Origin: Marsupella aquatica | Taxonomy: Eukaryota > Marchantiophyta | DNA: 64,000 nt | Assembly: GCA_973895155.1 (NCBI GenBank) | Contig: OZ316893.1 | Coordinates: 5,084,001-5,148,000, forward strand | Reading direction: 5' to 3' | Shown: in pieces, positions 56,263 through 64,000 of the stretch | How positions within the stretch are numbered: position 1 is the stretch's first letter | Layout: every line of letters begins with the position of its first letter | Position numbers and translations under genes: made by a program | The notes under the pieces: model-generated | The model's input: the letters and a program-made list of their open reading frames with translations, nothing else | What the model was told of the DNA's origin: nothing | The model's database searches: none

Positions 56263-58346
56263 GGACAATTTCCAGAACGAGTTAACATGGTAGGAAAGCC
56301 TTACATGATGATGTGGGGTAAATCACATGCAATCGCTGAGAATGTAACAGAGCAAGATTTTTGGGAACGTTCACCAATTTTGCCGTCCAACAGAGTAAAT
56401 AGTTTTTCGAAAACTTGGCCCTACAGAAAGATTGGCCTTGACAGTTCAATAGTACCTTTTGCTCCTTGTCCGCACTGAAAGTACCAGACAAATGCATACT
56501 TTCTGCAAACTCGTCAGGCGTTTGCAAGATCTTGTTAATTTATCGACAGTTTCCATTTGTAAAAAGCGTAAAAACTTACGCTTTCTACAAACTTCGCGGT
56601 TTTCTCTTACACCACTCGTAGTTAAACAGCATTACTTGAGTTTAGCACATGTAGGTTGCATTACGTTGTGAGCCTCTGCGTCGCTCCGAACTGATCAGGA
56701 GCTTCTTTTTCTCTTCAGAAAACATGGTGTGTCTTCTAAGTCGTAGCTTGAATGCTTGTGCAGGAATGGTTAATGAGCTTGTTTATATGTATTGTTGACT
56801 ATGCAAGTAACTGGCAACTCGGACATGGAAATTGTGATGGCCAAACAAGAAATATTCAACATTTTTGTTGTGACCGTGCTGCGTAAAACACGGTGAAGTT
56901 CACCAGCCATGACTTAGGAGCAGCTGGGAGTCCTACTTCAGATCCTACCTGAAGAAGCCTGGTTCTCATATCAATGAGATTTCACCGACTACCACCTGCC
57001 CTTCTGTAAACGGCGTTTTAATAGCCGAAATAATCTCTTTGGTGTCAAAATGAATTCGTAGATCAATCTTAGATTACTCTTCACCACTCCTTGACTGCTA
57101 TAGATGTCCAGCAACACAGATCACTCGCGACTATGATAGAATTACTTTGCACTGCCCAACAGAACGGGTCTTACAACTGCAGCTTAAGAAGAGGTTCAAG
57201 CGACTGGTGAATCATACACCAGCTCCAAACTTGTTCTTCAAATACCTAACAACCGATGGAGAAAGTGGTCGACTTTGGCTAAAAGCAGCACAAAGAGGTA
57301 GTTTGCCCATAATTCTCGAAATTGACTCGTTCGCAAAACCATGTGGCAAAACCTATGTCAGCAACTTTACCAAAAGCAGTTGTTAAAACTGTAGAAAACT
57401 AAACCAAACGACAATGCAGATCTGCAGAAAATAGATAACTTCACAGTTGCATCCAACAGCACCCCCAAAACCAGATTTCGGAGCATTCTTCATGCAGTGC
57501 TTGTAAGTCGGCTTTGGGTAGGCATGCAAGGGCTTTTACTAGATATGATGCAGAGCATCACACTTATCGAACTTTCAAGCTCAGGTCGACCACATTCATT
57601 TATGAAGTTTTCGCTTCAAACTCAGGTCCACCACATTCATTTATGAAGTTTTTCGCCACAGACCACAGGATAGCGAAGATGAGAATGCAGAGATATCGTG
57701 CCATCGTATATCCACTCCAACTGACAGGAATGCAGCCCGGCGGGTAATGGAGCAAAATTCTTTCGTCACGTGAGTCATGCAATCACCAACCGGGAGCTAT
57801 TTGGACTGAACGGGAAGCATAAAACCACTAGGAGACCGACTCATGCGAAATTCACTGGAACGAAGCCAGCGTCGCACAGAATATCGATTCTCATTTCAAT
57901 CTCATTCACATAATAGAGCATGATGCCCCAAAAAACATTCGTAGTTAGTAGAAGCAGTGCCCAAGTAACGAATATACAGATTTATCAGCTGTCTCAAATT
58001 TTCCAATTCTGATTCAGATATTCAGAATTCGTTTCCTTGGAAGCTGACGACGGGAGCAGTGGCATTCTCAGCTGCATGCAATCCTATAAATCTTGGGAGA
58101 TTGGCAGAAGAGGAACTTTGCCCGTGTCATGGTGCTCAAGTCATATTTTGGACCTGCATATAAGTAAGAAGTGAAATACTTTTGTAATTCCCTTGTCAAC
58201 TTACAGGTCCAGTTCTCTCACTGCTGTAAGCTGAGAGTGAGTTTCAATCCAGGACTTGCTGTTGTGAATGAACTTCGATAGGTCAGCATAGGTACCCGGA
58301 CGATGAGACGCTTCGGCCGTTCTTTTTCAATGCAGTTGCGTGGTGT
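56263..58346. other. Intergenic DNA
   Basis: 57580-57661 is a 41-bp tandem duplication (CTCAGGTCGACCACATTCAT and CTCAGGTCCACCACATTCAT, each followed by TTATGAAGTTTT). No gene is recognised. Confidence 0.4.
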
Positions 58347-59273
58347 TCAAAGCCGACGTGCTTGATCTTCGACATCAGCAGGAGCACGAGCAGGAGTGGG
58401 AGGAGTATCGGAAGAAGACGGGACACGCTCTCCCTCGGCAGCAATAGCATCTTCTCCTTCATTCGCAGCAAGTCTTTCACTCCTGGGGACAACATAGCTA
58501 TAAAGAAACTCCTTCTCTGACGCAGTCCGCCGGTCCCCTATGTGGTTGCAGACTAGCTTGACGTGATTCTGTCCCCTCATCCACTTCAATATGATCTTCA
58601 TGTGCCTCTTGCTTCTAATCCCTGTACTCTGAATGAGTCATTCACAAAACCATTTTCCGGAGGAACTTAAACGATTCACAGATGTGTGATGAAAAACCCT
58701 GACATTATGCGAGAGCTTAAAGGCGTGAATCAGAACGCAACAAGACTGGATATACTACCAAGAGAGAATTCAATTGAAGCCCTGTGGCGCCAGAGAGGAA
58801 CAGGAAGGGAACGAGGGAAGGAGAGAAGGAACGCGGAAAGTTCAAGCACATGTGGAACCCTAAATACCATGTCGTGTACACGATCACTGCATTGCTTATA
58901 GAAACATGAAGGCACTTTTACGTTGGAATGCGGCCCTCACCTATGCTCGGCACTTACATAGGAGAAAGAATTATGATTCTCACAAGACGGATTGCTTTGA
59001 AAACTAACTACTCTAAAAAAAAGAAAAGGATAAATTCGCTGACATTAAGATCATCTACTTTTTCAGAGAGATCGGTTTACTACAAACAGGGTGTCCACGC
59101 ACCTCTGCGTGTTCCCAAAAAGAAGCCACCGTAAGAGGGCCCTTTTCCTTCACAATTTCTCGCAGAGTTCCGGACCACTGCTGCCCTTCCGTGCCGATAT
59201 TCATATCGGCGGGCTTGTAGGCTTTCTTCCCCTTCCCTTTCTTCGCCAGGAGCCGCACGGCTGTCGCAAACAT
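58347..59273 (-). CDS. Small two-exon gene, probable mitochondrial (ribosome-associated?) protein
   Basis: Exon 1 (59273-59103, 57 codons) starts MFATAVRLLAKKGKGKKAYK and ends FWEHAE at a GAG|GTGCGT donor. Exon 2 (58628-58347) follows acceptor CATTCAG in the same phase: STGIRSKRHMKIILKWMRGQ, HVKLVCNHIG, SEKEFLYSYVV, then a low-complexity acidic/proline tail and a stop. Total is about 150 residues. The basic, aromatic N-terminus looks like a mitochondrial presequence. The central pattern, 'L.EIVKE.GPLTV..FW......G..SK.HMKI.LKWMRG......CNHIG', resembles a short conserved plant protein that I associate with organellar ribosomes, but I cannot name it. Both exons are open and the splice signals are good, so the gene is probably functional. 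The tail after PRSERLAANEG may be lineage-specific. Confidence 0.6.
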
Positions 59274-59669
59274 GATGGTCCCTCCTCTTGCCCTTCCAAA
59301 TGTCCTTCGACGAGATCTAATTCGACGAGATCTAATTTCTGTCGGAAACTCCAGCAGCGAGCAGCTTCTGTGAACATAGAGTTTCGCAGTGTCACTCTAT
59401 TCCTGTTCCAGTACAGTAGCACCGCCCACACAACTCAAAACTTTCAGCAGGCTTGCTCTCTCATCAGAGAAGCTCGAGGAAACATCGAGAGAGGGATGGA
59501 CGAATGTTGATGAATCAGTGTAACCCCACGATGTCCCCTTCCCTCCCTTGAATGTTCTAAACTCTCGTCACCTTTTGGCCAATGAACCCTTCCTCTAGTA
59601 GGTTCCTGTACTAAACCCTCAAACCTCACTAAAACCCTCCAGAAGCCCACTCACACCACTCTTTTTAGT
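59274..59669. other. Upstream region of the small two-exon gene
   Basis: Contains TTCGACGAGATCTAAT twice in tandem near 59307-59337. No other gene is seen. Confidence 0.45.
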
Positions 59670-59881
59670 GGCGAAACTTCGGTAGGTTTTTTTTTTCAAA
59701 GGGCCAAAGCCCAGAAACTTTATTAAAAGGGGAACGAGAAACAAGACCCGTCTGAAAGGAGGAGACGGGCCAGATAACAGAAATTAAGGGCAGCTAGATG
59801 GAGGAGCACACCCATAGAGAATACAATAGGCCGACCCACCCAGATGGCCAAAAGAGAGTAGGCGAAACTTCAGTAGGTTTT
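59670..59881 (-). mobile_element. 170-bp retro-insertion with 21-bp target duplication
   Basis: GGCGAAACTTC-G/A-GTAGGTTTT flanks both sides (59670-59690 and 59861-59881, one mismatch). The insert 59691-59860 read on the minus strand ends AATAAAGTTTCTGGGCTTTG, then GCCCTTTG and a short poly(A), i.e. a polyadenylation signal and tail. It is a 5'-truncated 3' untranslated region of a LINE or a retro-copied transcript. Confidence 0.85.
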
Positions 59882-62800
59882 ATTCTTGCATTAGCCAGTT
59901 TCCCACCTAGCATTTGTGCTTGGTGGAGAGAAACGAACAAGACTAGAAAATCATGGGCCATAATAGCCGCTCAAAATAGAGCTGAAGTTCTTGTTTTTTC
60001 AGGGAATGATATTCCCCAATGCCCTGAATCCAGCAACCTTATTATGTCTATTACTACTTGGAAACTAAAAGAATCGTCAATAAAATAATAATTTGATTCA
60101 TATATATAAAACTTATAAAACCTTAAAAATTATGCTGACTCATTGGTCAATCAATCCTGTGTGAGACCATCAAATCCTCGACCCTTCGGAAAGAAGCAAC
60201 ATATATCATGAGACAGCACACTTTACTTGTACTGGTTTTACAAGGCTTCATGCCACTTGTGACTTTTTCACACCAAAGCCTACACTTGTTACAAAGGTTG
60301 CTTTTACCTCTCGCCTGATGGCCCCATTCTTTGAACTACTTAAATTGGAAGCTAGTACATTCAACCTACTTGGGACCTGCTACCGCAATTTTCAGAGACT
60401 CACCTTGCCCCCCAATCCCTGTTTTCCACCTTCACCACCAACTTCAGCTATGCCCCCAAAGCCACAGTCTAGAGGCTTCACTCTAGACCATAGGCCCAAA
60501 AGAGTACTAGATATTGATCTAGATGATATAGTAAGATGAATTGTTTGGGCACAACTTTTCCTACTATCCATCTCTGACTCAATACATTGCTCCCTACATC
60601 TAGCTTTTTGTCAATCTTGGATGCACATTCACTGGTCATAACCATTTGCTTGTGGGTGATCCCAACCCACGTTGTAGCAACTAGAGTCCACCATGGTCCA
60701 AGAGTCATTCAGGTGACTTGTAACCATACATTTCTCATGCAAGGACCTAATTGGGTTGATGAAGTTTGATGAAAATGAATGATAGTTTTAGTTTTTTAGC
60801 TTTTGAGCTTTTATGTGGGATCCACTAACTTGCTTTTAAAATACAAAGAAAAGGAATTTTGATCCAAATTCCATTGTTCTACTTCTAACATGTCATCCAG
60901 ATCTTCAATGTGAAAGATTAGTCAAATGTAGTGGCCCTTAAAACTAGCACTGTTTGTCAAAAGGACCGTCAACCTAAAAACCTATCCAGAGTGACCCTCT
61001 TGGACCTTTTGCACTTCGGGCTTTGGACCATTAGTAGAACTCTGGTTATAGTTTTAAGTTTTCAAGGCCCATTTGTGTTTTTGAATAAGGAGTCTTGGAC
61101 ACAACGGGCGGGGCACACAATAATTAAGTTGACACTGTTCATTGCTATTAGTCTTATATTCCATTTAGTGTTACACATAGCAGGAATTAATTAGTTAGTC
61201 TAGTTCAGCTAGGTGGCCAAGCCTGTGACAAAATGGTTGTAATCATGGATCTTTTCTTACCATGGATAGTAACAACTGTACGGTTTATTCTCAATTTCAT
61301 GTCAGTAAACCCCGCAGTAAACAGGGTCACCATGGAGGAATGACCCAGCCCCTGGGGTCCTCCCTTACTTCCTTTCAACCTTGCTTTCAACCCATCACAC
61401 ACTGTCTTATAAGTATAGGGTTTGTTTACATGCGACGGAAAGACTTATAAATTTTGTGGAAGAACATTGGGGTCTTTAAAAAACAATTCCCAAAGTCCTT
61501 TCTTTCCCTCTCACGTCTGACAGTCCTGGGGCCTCTCCCTGTAGTTGAATACTCGAAGGGCCGCCCGAGGAGCCGATGAGGCCGGAAATGGCTAATTTTT
61601 GACAATTTTGAGTGAAAATAGGGTTTTCAAACCCTATCTCTGGGGTATACGGCAATAAGATAGAGGTAAACAACTGCTTAATTTTTCTTCCTTTTCGTTT
61701 ATTTTTAGGGCAGTTTGTGCTAAAAAAACAGCATGTGCTATGAGACCCCTGAGACCCAGCCATTTTCCAAAGGATGAGCCGGAGGATAAGTAAATTACGG
61801 TTTTCCAAACTGAGATGGTGGGTATGGATTTGTTGGATTTAGACTACAATGCCTAGTTTATTGGAGATATCATTATGATGTAAGTTTAGGGGAGTCGCAA
61901 GGGTTCAGAAGGCCTTGTTCAATGTAGAGCCACCCGGCACCTGAAGGCTTCATCCAAGCCAAGTCATGATTGGGCTAGACAGGCTTGTTTCAATAGCCAG
62001 GATCACTAGATGGACCTCAATCACAAAAGAATGTGTCAAAATATGCTATGACTACTATTGGAGCACCCAAGCTGTTGGGTGCTCCAACAAACTATATGTG
62101 CAAATCACTTCAGGACCTTACTAACTTCCAGATGCCAAGCACTTTTGGCCTGGTAGCATCTCCAACTGGCCGGTGAGACAAGTGGATCTGCTTGAGTTAT
62201 TTGTGGACTTGAATGTGTGTTTTACCACTGATTTGGAAGTGGCTAGACAGTGTAGTGGCATCCGTTAGCACTAGATATGGAGTTGCTCCACCCAGTGGAA
62301 ATGATACCCACCGTACATAACTACTTCCAAATGTCATTCTGAAGTCAATGGATGGCAAGGCTGCCCAGGTTATTGACCCAGATCTTGCCCTAAATATATG
62401 GAACCTTGTTATAAACTTTTGCCCCCACAATGTTAAACACTAAAATTCAAACTCAACTCTGTCCACAGACGTCGCTCTTGCCGGCCTATGCTTCTCCTTT
62501 AATTTCAAGCTCTTGAGGTATGGCTTCCCTTAGAGGTATGGAGCTCTTTTCTCAATGCAAGTACTCCCGATCAAAGGTAAGATCTCTCTAAAGTGTGTTG
62601 AATCCTTGATTTGCGTTATTCCCAGAAGCACTCCAGATTGACTCATTATCAAGAACTATAATAACATGTTGCGCTGTTTTTGCAGTTGTTGTAGTTTTGA
62701 ATGTGCAGAGCCCCCAAAACAAAGAATCTGACAAAGAGAAGGAATAAACCAAAAAACAATTACATTTAGTGTGAAGAAAAGACTGTTTCCAAGCAAGAAA

Positions 62801-63600
62801 AGGGAGCTGCCAAATCTGCACAAGAATGAAGTCACCATCCATGCATATAAAGTGCTCCCTCTACCTCCCTATACCATTCTTTACACTATAATACCTATCC
62901 CGGATTGTCCCTTCACAAACTAATCAAAAATGGGAACCAATCTTGACCCTTCATCAAAACATTATTCTTTAACACTATCAGATTGGTCCATATACACCAA
63001 TGCTTGTCGTTGTGCAGCCACTCAAAAGTTCACTTAATGAACGGTATAATTTGATAAAAAGTTGATTCTGGAGGCATTTAAAAACAGTCTCCTACTGATG
63101 AAGCTAAGTTTTATTGGATAACCTAGAAAAAGAATTGAAATGGACAAAATGAGAAAGGTGGCCCCTCCATGGGCAGAATACAGCTAGGAGGAATCCCCTC
63201 AGAAGTTCTAGTGCTGCTCAAATGCATGTTTATATCTCATGTTTGGTATAGAAGCATAAAATAGAAATGTTTATTTAACATGGTATGATAATAAATTTAA
63301 ACAATTCCTTTTTGTCAATGGTTTTGAGTAAACAATATCTATTCAAAGGCAACGTATACAAGTACAACAACTTGTAAGCAAAGACACAAGTAGTCAACAT
63401 ATGAGACAAGTGGTTAGCCAGTACCTCTCTAGACGATACCTCAACATGAGCGTACAAGATAATTTTACCTTTTAAACCCTTTGTTAGACTATATATAGTC
63501 TTCACAAATTAAAGCTCCCCTATCTTTCAATTCACTCTAGGAATCTTTCACTCATTAACTAAGTCCTGTACCAAGTATTACCGCACATTAAATCTACAAT
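59882..63600. other. Unrecognised intergenic DNA with a perfect hairpin
   Basis: 62058-62087 is TTGGAGCACCCAA-GCTG-TTGGGTGCTCCAA with perfect 13-bp arms. TAGCATCTCCAACTGG near 62155 resembles a MITE end. Other frames are short and unrecognised. Confidence 0.4.
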
Positions 63601-63654
63601 GCGTTAATGCTCTCCAATTTCCCGAGGCCCCGTACATTTTGCCCGTCCTGGTTC

Positions 63655-63995
63655 CCGATGCTGTTGCCCGTGCGCTCCGGCCTGAGTTTGCCAAAACATA
63701 AACCAATACTCCACCAGTTTGTCATCTGCTTTGGCTCGATCAACTTTGTGCCATTGACTTCAGGTTTATGTTCTGGCACCCTTCACTTGTTGTCGCTCGC
63801 TCTGGCCCAAGTCTCTGATGCTGCTGCCCACTCCGGCCCAAGTTTACTAGAACATAAAGCAAGACTCTATGATTCATCATGGTTGACTCTTATCCAAAGT
63901 ACTAGGCTTTGTCTGAACACTGAGACTCTATTACTAAATAGGCTTGAATGCATTGGAAGAAGTGTCGCCAGAACATAAACCACTACTCCATAGAC
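63655..63995. repeat. Degenerate tandem repeat at the right edge
   Basis: GATGCTGTTGCCCGTGCGCT near 63657 and GATGCTGCTGCCCACTCC near 63818 each lead into GCCxxAACATAAAxCAxxACTC. A third piece of this core is at 63967-63990, and an inverted copy (GGTTTATGTTCTGGCAC) at 63762. Unit about 160 bp; it may continue past the window. Confidence 0.5.
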
Positions 63996-64000
63996 AACAA

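Overview
The window looks like transposon-rich intergenic DNA from a large land-plant genome. The evidence is a short-chain dehydrogenase gene with canonical GT-AG introns, a wound-induced-protein-1 (WI12) family gene, a decayed copy of a plant UDP-xylose synthase, a Ty1/copia element primed by initiator tRNA-Met, and LINEs. The spread of protein families (trihelix, ParB-like/methyltransferase-like, DUF7869-like) suggests a seed-free plant such as a moss, liverwort, lycophyte or fern. That is inference, not proof.

Layout. 0-15 kb: an unusual cluster. A trihelix-type DNA-binding gene runs off the left edge. An FCP1/NIF-phosphatase-like exon and a long decayed gene with a ParB-like domain followed by a methyltransferase-like domain lie on the minus strand (about 2.0-8.2 kb). 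A decayed plus-strand gene (about 9.5-14.2 kb) has a DUF8039-like N-terminal region and a DUF7869-like, nuclease/transposase-looking core. The two gene sets diverge from a shared regulatory region at 8.2-8.7 kb. About 18 short palindromes of the form CTCGAGA-N3-TCTCGAG are scattered over 1.6-10.4 kb of this cluster, and I saw none elsewhere in the window. The palindromes tie the two gene sets together; this is the best candidate for an undescribed system.

18.5-25.0 kb: one complete copia insertion (18537-25036) with 457- and 385-bp LTRs and a 5-bp target duplication. RT and RNase H are open, but gag-protease-integrase is broken. 29-31.3 kb: the dehydrogenase gene. 32.19-32.71 kb: a fold-back MITE with a 10-bp target duplication. 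38.0-38.9 kb: the WI12-like gene. 39.9-43.1 kb and 47.9-53.6 kb: LINE pieces, several ending in one shared 3' motif. 55.3-56.3 kb: a UDP-xylose synthase retro-pseudogene. 58.3-59.3 kb: a small two-exon gene for a probably mitochondrial protein. 59.7 kb: a 170-bp retro-insertion with a 21-bp target duplication. The rest is AT-rich repeat debris, minisatellites and unrecognised sequence.

Only the dehydrogenase, the WI12-like gene and the small two-exon gene look like intact host genes. Coordinates of splice sites and frameshifts were read by eye and no homology search was possible.
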